This document shows positions 22,949-31,129 of a stretch of 64,000 nt of DNA, piece after piece. Location: the NCBI RefSeq assembly GCF_021654795.1, contig NZ_AP025344.1, positions 1 through 64,000 on the forward strand, in the 5' to 3' direction. Position 1 is the stretch's first letter; each line of letters starts with the position of its first letter. The notes under the pieces are model-generated. The model worked only from the letters and a program-made list of their open reading frames with translations. It ran no database searches and was not told where the DNA came from. Made by a program: the position numbers and the translations under genes. This stretch comes from Paenibacillus dendritiformis (GTDB lineage: Bacteria; Bacillota; Bacilli; Paenibacillales; Paenibacillaceae).

Positions 22949-23443
22949 ATGATCGCGATTGAGAGAGTCGAATATGAGCGCAAATCGGCCCTGCGGAATC
23001 TTCTTGAGCTGTACAAGTATGATTTCTCGGAGTATGACCCGGAGGATGTCAATGAGAACGGCTTGTACGAATATATGTATCTGGATCATTACTGGACGGA
23101 GGAAGGCAGGCATCCGTTCTTCTTTCGGGTGGACGGGAAATTGGCCGGCTTCGCCTTAATCCGGGAGCTGGGCACGGATGAATCCGGCCGGACCGTGTAT
23201 GAGATGGCCGAATTTTTCGTCATGAAGAAATATAGACAGCAAAAAGTAGGACAGTCTGCGGCTTCCGAATTGTTCGACCGGTTCCAAGGCCGGTGGAAGG
23301 TCGGCCAATTGGAGACGAACCGGCCCGCGCAAGCGTTCTGGACGAAGACGATTGGACAGTATACAAACGGTACATACGAGGTCATCAGAGAGGATGGCTG
23401 GGAAGGGCCCATCATCGCCTTTTCCACCGAGGGCCGATCCTGA
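22949..23443 (+). CDS. GNAT-family N-acetyltransferase, 164 aa
   Basis: ATG 22949 has GGAAAAGGAAGGAAA in front. The protein shows the GNAT pattern: N-terminal helices (ESALRNLLELYKYDFSEY-like, residues 8-26), strand RVDGKLAGFALI (about 62-73), strand YEMAEFFVMKKYRQQKVGQS (about 83-104) that carries the acetyl-CoA pyrophosphate-binding R/Q-x-x-K-x-G/Q part, and a final strand pair with WKVGQLETNRPAQAFW. The substrate is unknown; similar small acetyltransferases lie next to many unrelated genes. It is monocistronic with its own terminator. Confidence 0.88.
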   Translation: MIAIERVEYERKSALRNLLELYKYDFSEYDPEDVNENGLYEYMYLDHYWTEEGRHPFFFRVDGKLAGFALIRELGTDESGRTVYEMAEFFVMKKYRQQKVGQSAASELFDRFQGRWKVGQLETNRPAQAFWTKTIGQYTNGTYEVIREDGWEGPIIAFSTEGRS

Positions 23444-23461
23444 TAATGGCGCTCGTATAGG

Positions 23462-23509
23462 AAGCCCGCGCAGTCGGCTTGTTGCCCGCTGCAGCGGGCT
23501 TTTTTTTGT
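23462..23509 (+). terminator. Terminator of the acetyltransferase gene
   Basis: AAGCCCGC-GCAG pairs with CTGC-A-GCGGGCTT across a 15-base loop, followed by TTTTTTT. Confidence 0.85.
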
Positions 23510-23592
23510 TTCACCGCCGGGGGCTGGGCAGGTCCGCATGCTGCTCTGGTGCGCTCCAACCGGGGAGGAGACGGAGGGCATGGAGGGAATTC

Positions 23593-23768
23593 CTGCAAAT
23601 TTACAGTATTTTAACTCTGTCGGGGGCAAAATCGGGAATATTCCTGCGCAGATGCAGGATTTGGCCCCTTTTATCGAAGTCTGAGCGGGAAGTGGGCGAA
23701 ATTGATGCCATTTTGCAGGATTCTTATTTTGGAGGAGCGGCGGGAGCGGAAATACTGCATTTTTGGAG
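23593..23768. repeat. Four-box palindromic intergenic element, copy A
   Basis: Four 14-bp boxes close to CTGCA-N4-TGCAG lie at 23593, 23644, 23705 and 23755: CTGCAAATTTACAG, CTGCGCAGATGCAG, ATGCCATTTTGCAG and CTGCATTTTTGGAG. Start-to-start distances are 51, 61 and 50 bp, the same as in copies B (39878) and C (44806). The inner two boxes are flanked by ATTC/GATT, which extends the palindrome. ORFs that cross the element look like chance frames. It lies between a terminator and the operator region of a LacI-family gene. Confidence 0.85.
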
Positions 23769-23898
23769 CTTTGCGGCGGTGGAGGCGGGCCGTGGGCGGA
23801 CGGGGGAGGTGGAGATGGGCGGAGGAAAGCAACCGAACATCACGTCATAGCCATATTGATAAAATCATCTCGCTATCAATTTACACAGGAGATAATTC

Positions 23899-23935
23899 GT
23901 TTCAATGTTTATGAAACAAAAATGATGTTTGTTTC
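23899..23935. promoter_or_regulatory. Paired LacI-type operators upstream of regulator gene
   Basis: Two overlapping inverted repeats share a GAAAC half: GTTTCA-N7-TGAAAC (23899-23917) and GAAACAAA-N7-TTTGTTTC (23913-23935). A third repeat of the same type lies at 24038. They fit binding sites for the LacI-family regulator encoded at 24099. Confidence 0.6.
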
Positions 23936-24006
23936 CTGAAAAACACGTCAAAATCAACATGATTTTCATAAGACATAAGAAATTGATCTTATTTCGACAT
24001 TTTCTC

Positions 24007-24054
24007 TTTTCAATTCGACAGAAATGTGGTTTAATATGAAACAAGAGATGTTTC
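24007..24054 (+). promoter_or_regulatory. Promoter and operator of the LacI-type regulator gene
   Basis: TTTTCA (24007-24012), a spacer of 17 bases and TTTAAT (24030-24035) form a moderate sigma-A promoter. The perfect inverted repeat GAAACA-AGAGA-TGTTTC at 24038-24054 sits at the expected transcription start, the classical place for autorepression. Extra TTTGTTTCA copies follow at about 24056 and 24070. Confidence 0.6.
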
Positions 24055-24098
24055 ATTTGTTTCAGATTTTGTTTCAATGGTTTGTCAGGGGGGATTTC

Positions 24099-25133
24099 GT
24101 GGCCAACATCAAGGATGTCGCAAAATTGGCTGGCGTCTCTCCAGCAACCGTTTCAAGAGTGTTAACGAACAAAGGCAACACCTCGGAAGATGTGCGGGCC
24201 AGAGTGCAGATGGCGATTCGGAAGACGAACTATGTCCGCCCCGGAGGCGTCAAACCGCTCATCTCCGGCAGCAGGACCATTTGCTTGACCATTGCGCGGA
24301 ACTCGACCGACATTTTCGGGAACCCGTTCTTCGATAGCGTGCTGTACGGGGTATCGAGCACCGTCGAGCAGCATGGCATGGACTTGCAGTTGGCGGTGTT
24401 CCACAGTGTCGATCGGCAGATTGAGAAATGCGTACAGCTGTATCGGCAGAACAGGGTCGACGGGCTTATTCTGACCGGTATCTTGTCGGCGGACAAGGAA
24501 CGGCTGCTGCACACCTTGCATGAGGAGCATATCCCGTTCGTCATGATCGGCCGCACATTTCGCCATGACGTATTCTCCGTCCATAACGACAATCTGCGGG
24601 ACGGGTATATGGCCGCCCGGCATCTAATGGACGCCGGATACCGGAATCTCGTCGTATTGACGCCGGATACGAAGCTTGACGTGTTCGCGGCGAGAATATC
24701 CGGCTATCGGCAAGCGGCGCAGCAAGGCGGGCTGGACGCGGGTCCCGAGCGAATCGTGCAGGTCGGACCGGAAGAAGAGGACATTATGAATGCGCTGGAG
24801 CGTCTGCTGGACGAAGGGATCGCCGTCGACAGCATCATTACGATGGATAGCGTCATGTCGCTCAGCGTATTGAAGTTCTGCCAATTAACCGGGCTGAGCG
24901 TCCCGCAGGAAGTGGGGATTATCGGGTTCAATGATGCCCCCTATCTGGTCAAGGTTTCCCCGACATTAAGCTGCGTGGAGATGAACGGGGCCAACCTGGG
25001 CGCGGAAGCCTTTCATTTGCTGAATGAGATTATGAATGAACCGCAGGCGATGAGTCTCAAAAAAAACGTGACGCTTCCGTCGAAGCTGATGATTCGTCAA
25101 TCGACCGCCAGATCGTCCATCGAGGGCACATAA
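24099..25133 (+). CDS. LacI-family transcriptional regulator, 344 aa
   Basis: Start GTG 24099 follows GGGGGGATTTC; a longer frame upstream would run through the operators. Residues 1-50 are the LacI helix-turn-helix and hinge helix (IKDVAKLAGVSPATVSRVL), then a periplasmic-binding-protein-like effector domain to about 340 (IPFVMIGRTFRHDVFSVHND, VGIIGFNDAPYLVKVSPTL). It most likely senses a sugar or sugar phosphate and controls itself and the downstream transporter genes. It is a close paralogue of the regulator at 33590-34636. The stop TAATG overlaps a short low-complexity ORF that I do not call as a gene. Confidence 0.92.
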   Translation: MANIKDVAKLAGVSPATVSRVLTNKGNTSEDVRARVQMAIRKTNYVRPGGVKPLISGSRTICLTIARNSTDIFGNPFFDSVLYGVSSTVEQHGMDLQLAVFHSVDRQIEKCVQLYRQNRVDGLILTGILSADKERLLHTLHEEHIPFVMIGRTFRHDVFSVHNDNLRDGYMAARHLMDAGYRNLVVLTPDTKLDVFAARISGYRQAAQQGGLDAGPERIVQVGPEEEDIMNALERLLDEGIAVDSIITMDSVMSLSVLKFCQLTGLSVPQEVGIIGFNDAPYLVKVSPTLSCVEMNGANLGAEAFHLLNEIMNEPQAMSLKKNVTLPSKLMIRQSTARSSIEGT

Positions 25134-25208
25134 TGGATCCTGGCTACCCGCTAGCAAGCGCCGGCCCGCGCGGGGGCGAGCAGCAAAAGGCGGCCGCGAA
25201 CGGTGCAT

Positions 25209-25328
25209 GGACAGCACATGAGGACAACGCTCTCGGACAGCACTCAAGGACAGCACATGAGGATAACGCCCAAGGGAAGCACACATGGGCAGCATTGAGG
25301 ACAACGCTCAAGAGCAGCACTTAAGGGC
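25209..25328. repeat. Degenerate 39-bp tandem repeat, three units
   Basis: Units begin at about 25209, 25248 and 25287 with GGACAGCACATGAGGACAAC and close variants. The period is divisible by three, so a 63-codon frame (25133-25324) crosses it and would read repeats of AHEDNA; it has no known relatives I can recognise and is probably not a gene. The array fills the gap between the regulator and the phosphatase genes. Confidence 0.7.
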
Positions 25329-25423
25329 GGCGCCCAAGGGGCAGTGCGGCGGGAAGGAAGCGAATACAGTCCGAGAACCGATTACATCGGTTCCACAGAT
25401 TACGGAGCAAGCAGGGAGAGATT

Positions 25424-26074
25424 ATGGAATTATTTCTTGTGCGGCATGGACAATCGGTCGGCAATACGCTGCCGGATCGGGATATGCCGGATTCGCCGCT
25501 TACCGAGCAGGGCCATGTGCAAGCCGCGCGCGTGGCGATATATTTGCGGGACAGGGGCATTACCGCCATCTATTCCAGCCCGTTGATTCGGGCGATGCAG
25601 TCGGCGCAGCCGCTGGCCAGATTGCTCGGTCTGCCGATCCAGGTGATGAAAACGTTATATGAAGTCAGGGAAGGCGGCCGATTCACCGGTCCTTCTCAGC
25701 ACTTATTATTGGAGATGGTCCCGGAAGCCGTATTCGAGGACACGATGGAGACGGAAGGATGGGAATGCCCGGGCGGCGATTGCCCCGAGACGGTCAGGCG
25801 GCGAGCGCTGGACGCGCTGCGGCAGCTTCGGGCGTGCGGCGAGGAGCGGATCGCGGTATTCTGTCACGGGAATTTCAATGAATACCTTCTTCGCGAAGCG
25901 CTCGGGATGGCTTCAGCGGCACATATCCGGTTCCCCCAGGAAAATACGGGGGTGAACCATATCGTCTTCGGAGAGCAAGCGATCGAGCTGAAGAAGCTGA
26001 ACGATACGGGACATCTGCCGATAGGGCCGTTCGAACGGGCGGGCCGGGCTGCCGGCAGCCCGCCGGGCGGCTAA
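25424..26074 (+). CDS. Histidine phosphatase (phosphoglycerate mutase-like), 216 aa
   Basis: The N-terminus carries the catalytic RHG motif (MELFLVRHGQSVGNT, phosphohistidine H8), and the second catalytic His lies in AVFCHGNFNEYLLREA (about residue 150), with the ITAIYSSPLIRAMQSAQPLA block between them. This is the histidine phosphatase superfamily; such genes often dephosphorylate sugar phosphates or small metabolites rather than act in glycolysis, since the glycolytic mutase is gpmI at 51350. A GGGAGAG site precedes the ATG. A similar gene follows after 33 bases, and a maltodextrin-type transporter after that. Confidence 0.9.
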   Translation: MELFLVRHGQSVGNTLPDRDMPDSPLTEQGHVQAARVAIYLRDRGITAIYSSPLIRAMQSAQPLARLLGLPIQVMKTLYEVREGGRFTGPSQHLLLEMVPEAVFEDTMETEGWECPGGDCPETVRRRALDALRQLRACGEERIAVFCHGNFNEYLLREALGMASAAHIRFPQENTGVNHIVFGEQAIELKKLNDTGHLPIGPFERAGRAAGSPPGG

Positions 26075-26107
26075 AGGATGATTACAACAAAGAGGAGAAC
26101 ATCAGCT

Positions 26108-26731
26108 ATGCACTTATATGTGATTCGCCATGCACAATCGACGATGAATATTGGCCAAGGAGGCGGGCCGAACTGCAGCTTGTCGGAAGTGGGACGTTGG
26201 CAAGCGGAGCAAATCCCTTCGTTTTTCAAGGATATCCAACTGAATGCCATCTTCTGCAGTCCGCTGCGCCGGGTCATTCAGACCGCGACACCGCTTGCCA
26301 AGGCGCAGGGCCTCGGTATTGTGCTCATACCGGAAATGTCCGAAATATTTAATGAGGAGTGGAAGGACTACCGGGATTATGAATGGGAAGCCTGCCGGCA
26401 GATTGTTGAGGAATTCCCGCACGCCCAATTCGTGGAGTACCAGGATATGGAGCGCAAGTGGTGGCCAACCTGGCCGGAGAATCATGCCATCGTCCGCAAG
26501 CGCGTACAGAAGTTCGTCGACGCGAAGCTGGCCGATTATTATGGAACCGACGCGCATATTGCGGTGTTCGGGCATGGCCAGACGACCGCGGATATGAAGC
26601 AGATCGTCAATCCCGGGGACATTCATCCCGTATATAATGCGGCAATCGTGCAGTATGTTCTCGGTTCGCAAGGCCAATGTGAGCGTGTATCGTTGCATAA
26701 AGACCATCTCGGTCCGCACGTATACGAATAG
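26108..26731 (+). CDS. Second histidine phosphatase, 207 aa
   Basis: ATG 26108 follows AAAGAGGAG; an ATG 30 bases earlier in frame is less likely. Catalytic motifs: HLYVIRHAQSTMNIG (RHA instead of RHG, first His about residue 8) and AVFGHGQTTADMKQI (second His about residue 157). The block AIFCSPLRRVIQTATPLAKA matches that of the upstream gene. The two are only distantly similar, so they likely have different substrates. It is in line with the lipoprotein gene 33 bases downstream and may serve in the same sugar pathway. Confidence 0.9.
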   Translation: MHLYVIRHAQSTMNIGQGGGPNCSLSEVGRWQAEQIPSFFKDIQLNAIFCSPLRRVIQTATPLAKAQGLGIVLIPEMSEIFNEEWKDYRDYEWEACRQIVEEFPHAQFVEYQDMERKWWPTWPENHAIVRKRVQKFVDAKLADYYGTDAHIAVFGHGQTTADMKQIVNPGDIHPVYNAAIVQYVLGSQGQCERVSLHKDHLGPHVYE

Positions 26732-26764
26732 ATCTCAACCATGATCTCAAGGGGGAACGAACGT

Positions 26765-28057
26765 ATGGCAAAGAAAATGGTATTGCTGCTGCTCTCATTA
26801 ACCGTCGTCCTGTCGCTTGCGGCCTGCGGGCCGAAGCGCGACGCGGAACAGGCCAAGCCGAATCCGGATACGGCCCAGCAACAAGAAGGGGAGATGCCGC
26901 CGAAGCCGGAGCATCTCAAAATCTGGGGCCCGGAAAATGAGCCGGAATTGAAATCGCTCCGGGCCATTACGCAAAAATTTACGGAGAAGACGGGCATTGA
27001 TGTGGAAGTGATTCCATTCAACCCGCGCGAACAAGCGAAAGCGTTCTCACTCGACGGACCGTCCGATCGCGGCCCTGACCTGTGGAGCGCCACCCATAAC
27101 TCCATGGGCCGCAATGTGCTGCAAGGGCTGGCCGAGCCATTCCAGATCAGCGAGGAGCAGATTAGCCAGTATTCGCCGGAAGCGATTCAGGCCGTCACGA
27201 TTGACGGCAAAATCTATAATCTGCCGATGGTCGTCGAGACGACCGCCTTGTTCTACAACAAGGAGCTGATGCCGAAGGCGCCGGAAACATGGGAAGAGCT
27301 CGAGAAGTTCGCATTGGAGTTCACCGATGCATCGAAGGATAAATACGGGTTCCTGTTCGATGCGACCAATTTCTATTACGCCAACATGTTCCTGCAGGGC
27401 AATGGCGGATATGTTTTCGGATATGACCCGGCTACCGGCTATAACGTGGACGATATCGGGCTCAATAATGAAGGCGCTGTCCAAGGCGCGAAGCTGATTC
27501 AGTCCTGGTTCGAAAAAGGGTTGATTCCGTCATCGATCAATGGCGACGTGCTGGACGGCTTGTTCAAAGAAGGCAAGGTTGCCGCCGTCGTCTCGGTGCC
27601 GTCATCGATTAAAAACTATGAGTCGGCGCTGGGAGACAAGCTGGGCGCCGTACCGCTGCCGAAGCTGGCGAACGGCCAACGGCCGCCTTCCTTCCTGGGC
27701 GTCAAAGGACTGGTGCTGTCCCCGTTCTCCAAAAATAAGGAGTGGGCTACCGAACTGGCTTTATTCATTACCAATGACGAGAACGGCGCGAGCCATTTCC
27801 AGACGGCCGGGGAAATTCCAGCGCGTCCGGGCATTTTGGAAAGCGATCTCATTACGAAGCACCCTTACTTCTCGGCCGTGGCCGAACAGTCCAAATTCGC
27901 CACGCCGACGCCGAATAACCCGGAAATCTCCCAGACATGGGAGCCGATGAAAAATGCGCTCGTGTTCCTGTCTCAAGGGCAGGACGCCAAAGAGGTGCTG
28001 GATGAAGCGGTCGTTCAAATCAAAGAACAAATCGCGATCAACAACGCCAATAAGTAA
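26765..28057 (+). CDS. Maltodextrin-type sugar-binding lipoprotein, 430 aa
   Basis: ATG 26765 has CAAGGGGGAACG in front. Lipoprotein signal with LSLAAC (Cys about 20). Mature domain of the MalE/MdxE type: HLKIWGPENEPELKSLRAIT at the start of lobe 1, TGIDVEVIPFN, the ANFYYANMFLQGNGGYVF hinge region, and near the end IPARPGILESDLI and FATPTPNNPEISQTWEPMKN, a hallmark of maltose/maltodextrin binding proteins. With the MdxF-like and MdxG-like permeases behind it, and an alpha-glucosidase further on, a maltodextrin or isomalto-oligosaccharide substrate is probable. Confidence 0.92.
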   Translation: MAKKMVLLLLSLTVVLSLAACGPKRDAEQAKPNPDTAQQQEGEMPPKPEHLKIWGPENEPELKSLRAITQKFTEKTGIDVEVIPFNPREQAKAFSLDGPSDRGPDLWSATHNSMGRNVLQGLAEPFQISEEQISQYSPEAIQAVTIDGKIYNLPMVVETTALFYNKELMPKAPETWEELEKFALEFTDASKDKYGFLFDATNFYYANMFLQGNGGYVFGYDPATGYNVDDIGLNNEGAVQGAKLIQSWFEKGLIPSSINGDVLDGLFKEGKVAAVVSVPSSIKNYESALGDKLGAVPLPKLANGQRPPSFLGVKGLVLSPFSKNKEWATELALFITNDENGASHFQTAGEIPARPGILESDLITKHPYFSAVAEQSKFATPTPNNPEISQTWEPMKNALVFLSQGQDAKEVLDEAVVQIKEQIAINNANK

Positions 28058-28142
28058 GGAATGATTACCGGATTGGGGTGCGGTCCGCATCCCCATCCGC
28101 TTGAATTCGCATTGCGGATGTCAGCGAGGAGGCTTGATTAGA

Positions 28143-29444
28143 TTGGGAGAACAACAGACACGAACCGACAAGCCGCAAATCAGTGCGCATAACCCGAAGT
28201 TGGCGATGCTGCTCTCCATTATCCCGGGGCTGGGGCAACTGTACAACCGGAGATATATCAAGGGTTCATTATTTTTGATTTTATTTTTCTCGTTTTTTAT
28301 CGTGTTCGCCGATTTTTTGAACATTGGGTACTGGGGGCTCCTAACGCTGGGGACGCTGGAAGGGGTTGACGATTCCCGCTCTTTGCTCATCCAAGGCATT
28401 ATTTCGGTAATCTTAACCGTCTTTCTTCTCATCTTCTATTGGATCAACCTGACCGATGCGCGCAACGACGCCCAGAAAATCCGCGAAGGCTGGAAGATCA
28501 CGACGATTCGCGAAGGTTTCAAGCAGGCGTGGGATAAAGGGGTTCCTTATCTGTTTGTCGGGCCCGGCATCTTCATGATTACGTTTGTGCTCATTTTGCC
28601 GCTCTTGTTCATGGTTTCCCTGGCATTTACGAATTACAATATTTACAATTCGCCGCCCCGTTTTTTGCTCGATTGGGTCGGGTTTGAAAACTTTAAAAAT
28701 ATTTTTTCCGTTCCGATTTGGCGGAATACGTTCTTCTCCGTCCTGTCGTGGACGCTCGTATGGACATTCGTCGCGACGACGCTCCAAATTTCGCTGGCCT
28801 TGTTCCTGGCCGTCATCGTGAACGACAAGCGCGTCAAATTCAAAAAATTCATTCGAACGATGCTCATTTTGCCTTGGGCCGTTCCTTCTTTCGTATCGAT
28901 ACTCGTGTTCGCCGCCATGTTCAATGATCAATTCGGCGCGGTGAACCGGCAAATTTTGGGCCCCTTGGGCCTGTCCATTCCTTGGATGTCCGATCCGCTA
29001 TGGACGAAGGTCGCCATTATCATAATTCAAGTCTGGCTCGGCTTCAGCTTCGTGTTCGCCTTGTTCACGGGGGTGCTCCAAAGCATATCAAGCGACTGGT
29101 ACGAGGCGGCGGAGGTCGACGGGGCGAGCAAGTGGCAAAGATTCCGCTACATTACGCTCCCGCATGTTCTATTCGCGACGGCTCCGCTGCTCATTATGCA
29201 ATATACGGGCAATTTCAACAACTTCAACCTGATTTACTTGTTCAACCAAGGCGGGCCGCCGGTTCGCGGGCAGTCGGCCGGATCGACGGATATCGTCATT
29301 TCATGGGTCTACAAACTGACCTTTGAAACGTTGAACTACAATATGGCGGCCGTTATCTCCATTATATTGGGTCTGATTGTGGCAACCGTCGCCTTTTTCC
29401 AATTCAGGAGAACCCGATCGTTCAAGGAGGAGGGCAGCGTCTGA
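28143..29444 (+). CDS. Maltodextrin-type ABC permease, MdxF/MalF-like, 433 aa
   Basis: Start TTG 28143 is 10 bases after GAGGAGG. The protein is longer than usual permeases because of an extra N-terminal part with two hydrophobic helices (IKGSLFLILFFSFFIVFADF; SVILTVFLLIFYWINLTDA), as in MdxF/GanP. The main permease domain starts about residue 135. The EAA loop is WYEAAEVDGASKWQRFRYIT at about 320-339, and NFNNFNLIYLFNQGGPP follows, a typical MalF block. The stop overlaps the next start (TGATG). An ATPase gene is absent; MsmX-like sharing is likely. Confidence 0.93.
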   Translation: MGEQQTRTDKPQISAHNPKLAMLLSIIPGLGQLYNRRYIKGSLFLILFFSFFIVFADFLNIGYWGLLTLGTLEGVDDSRSLLIQGIISVILTVFLLIFYWINLTDARNDAQKIREGWKITTIREGFKQAWDKGVPYLFVGPGIFMITFVLILPLLFMVSLAFTNYNIYNSPPRFLLDWVGFENFKNIFSVPIWRNTFFSVLSWTLVWTFVATTLQISLALFLAVIVNDKRVKFKKFIRTMLILPWAVPSFVSILVFAAMFNDQFGAVNRQILGPLGLSIPWMSDPLWTKVAIIIIQVWLGFSFVFALFTGVLQSISSDWYEAAEVDGASKWQRFRYITLPHVLFATAPLLIMQYTGNFNNFNLIYLFNQGGPPVRGQSAGSTDIVISWVYKLTFETLNYNMAAVISIILGLIVATVAFFQFRRTRSFKEEGSV

Positions 29445-30286
29445 TGAGTACGAGATGGAAATCAAGATTAGAACTTACCGGTATTTATGCCTTCATTTTG
29501 TTCATGTTCATCGTGATCGTGTATCCGCTCGTCTGGGCCTTGGGCGTCTCGCTGAATCCGGGCACCAGCTTATACAGCGCCAAGATTATTCCCGAGAACT
29601 GGTCGACGGAGCACTATTCCTGGCTGTTCTCCAGTCCGGACAGCGAATATATGCTGTGGTACAAAAATACGTTGATCGTCGCCAGCTGGAAGACGGTGCT
29701 CTCTCTAATCGTGACGACGTTCCTGGCGTATGCATTCTCGCGCTATAACTTCAGGGGGCGCAAGCACGGCTTGTATGCGCTTCTGCTGATCAAGATGTTC
29801 CCGGTATTGATGGGGATGGTTGCCATTTATATTTTGCTGAACATTTTGGGTCTGCTCGATACGCTGGCCGGCTTGATTCTGGTCTATGTCGGATCGTCCA
29901 TTCCGATGCACGCCTTCCTGATCAAAGGCTATTTCGATACAATTCCGCGGGATCTGGACGAGTCGGCGAAGATTGACGGCGCGGGCCATTTCCGGATCTT
30001 CTTCCAGATTATTTTGCCGTTGGCGAAGCCGATATTGGCCGTGGTCGCCCTGTTCAATTTCATGACGCCGTTCATGGACTTCCTGCTGCCGCGGATCGTC
30101 ATCCGCAGCTCGGAGAACTATACGCTCGCCGTCGGCTTGTTCAACCTGGTCAATCAGGAATTCAGCAACAACTTCACCCGGTTCGCAGCGGGATCGATGC
30201 TGATCGCCATCCCGATTGCCGCGGTGTTCCTGTTCCTGCAGCGGTACCTCATTTCGGGGTTGACGGCGGGGGCGACGAAATCCTAG
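29444..30286 (+). CDS. Maltodextrin-type ABC permease, MdxG/MalG-like, 280 aa
   Basis: ATG 29444 overlaps the MdxF-like stop. Six hydrophobic segments; first at residues 10-30 (GIYAFILFMFIVIVYPLVWA). EAA loop around 166-185 (PRDLDESAKIDGAGHFRIFF). MalG-type features are PVLMGMVAIYILLNILGLLD and MTPFMDFLLPRIVIRSSENY, and the end RYLISGLTAGATKS. Together with the two upstream genes it completes the importer. Two exact copies of an 18-base unit follow its stop at 30320. Confidence 0.93.
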   Translation: MSTRWKSRLELTGIYAFILFMFIVIVYPLVWALGVSLNPGTSLYSAKIIPENWSTEHYSWLFSSPDSEYMLWYKNTLIVASWKTVLSLIVTTFLAYAFSRYNFRGRKHGLYALLLIKMFPVLMGMVAIYILLNILGLLDTLAGLILVYVGSSIPMHAFLIKGYFDTIPRDLDESAKIDGAGHFRIFFQIILPLAKPILAVVALFNFMTPFMDFLLPRIVIRSSENYTLAVGLFNLVNQEFSNNFTRFAAGSMLIAIPIAAVFLFLQRYLISGLTAGATKS

Positions 30287-30319
30287 AGCAGCAGATCAAC
30301 TTCAGAAGAGCAATCTTGT

Positions 30320-30355
30320 TTCGGAAAAAGATAGAGATTCGGAAAAAGATAGAGA
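30320..30355. repeat. Exact tandem duplication of an 18-bp unit
   Basis: TTCGGAAAAAGATAGAGA occurs twice in direct succession between the MdxG-like gene and the MgtC-like gene. It appears to be a recent slippage duplication without a visible function. Confidence 0.8.
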
Positions 30356-30389
30356 TGAGAAACTAGGAGCGGCGAGGAGGCGAGACGCG

Positions 30390-31097
30390 GTGACAAGCCC
30401 TTGGACGTTGGATCCGGCCAGCATATGCCTGCGGCTTCTTCTCTCGCTGGTGCTCGGGGGCATTATCGGCTTCGAGCGGGAGATGAATCAGCATGCCGCC
30501 GGATTCCGCACCAATATTTTGGTATGCATCGGCTCTTCGCTCATTATGCTGCTGTCCATCTATGGCTTCAATGCCTTCGTCGATGAGCCGAATGTCCGGA
30601 TGGATCCGGCGCGTCTGGCAGCGCAGGTCGTCAGCGGCATCGGATTCCTCGGCGCGGGAACGATTATTCGAACCGGCCTCTCCGTCAAAGGATTGACGAC
30701 GGCCGCCACGCTCTGGGTGATGGCCGCGATTGGCTTGGCGGTCGGGGCAGGGTTCTATTTTCCGGCGATTTTGACATGCGGGCTTGTGTTTGTCTCCCTC
30801 CAGGTGTTGAACAAAATCGAGCTTCGGTATCTGGTAGCGAACAAGGCGCTGTCGGTGGAAGTGACCTCTTATGGCGGCCCGGAGACGCTGGGCACGATTT
30901 CGAGGCAGCTGCTAGCCGAGCGAGTGGAGATTCGGAACATGAACGTGGCGGATGCGGAGACGCCGGGTCCGATCGAGGGTTCAGCGCCGCCGCTGGAGAT
31001 AACGATAACGATTGTGATGCCGAAAAAGAAGCCAATGAGCGATCTGGTGGAGAGGTTGAAGGCAATACCGGGCGTCACAGCCGTAAAAATAGAGTAA
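30390..31097 (+). CDS. MgtC/SapB-family membrane protein, 235 aa
   Basis: GTG start with GAGGAGG about 13 bases upstream. Residues 1-145 form the MgtC hydrophobic domain with motifs GGIIGFEREMNQHAAGFRTN and VSGIGFLGAGTIIRTGLSVK, LTTAATLWVMAAIGLAVGAG. The C-terminal cytosolic part (about 150-235) resembles the ACT-like domain of MgtC proteins. The family includes Mg2+-related and stress proteins; the exact role is not known outside Salmonella-like models. Its position between a sugar transporter and an alpha-glucosidase, in the same direction, suggests co-transcription, but not a metabolic link. A second member lies at 62369. Confidence 0.9.
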   Translation: MTSPWTLDPASICLRLLLSLVLGGIIGFEREMNQHAAGFRTNILVCIGSSLIMLLSIYGFNAFVDEPNVRMDPARLAAQVVSGIGFLGAGTIIRTGLSVKGLTTAATLWVMAAIGLAVGAGFYFPAILTCGLVFVSLQVLNKIELRYLVANKALSVEVTSYGGPETLGTISRQLLAERVEIRNMNVADAETPGPIEGSAPPLEITITIVMPKKKPMSDLVERLKAIPGVTAVKIE

Positions 31098-31129
31098 CCA
31101 TATGCAGGTGCGGAAAGTGAGAGGGTACA

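Noticed and set aside
23479..23850. Open frames across copy A of the four-box element
   Set aside because: They begin inside a terminator, have no ribosome site, and follow the repeat rather than codon structure.
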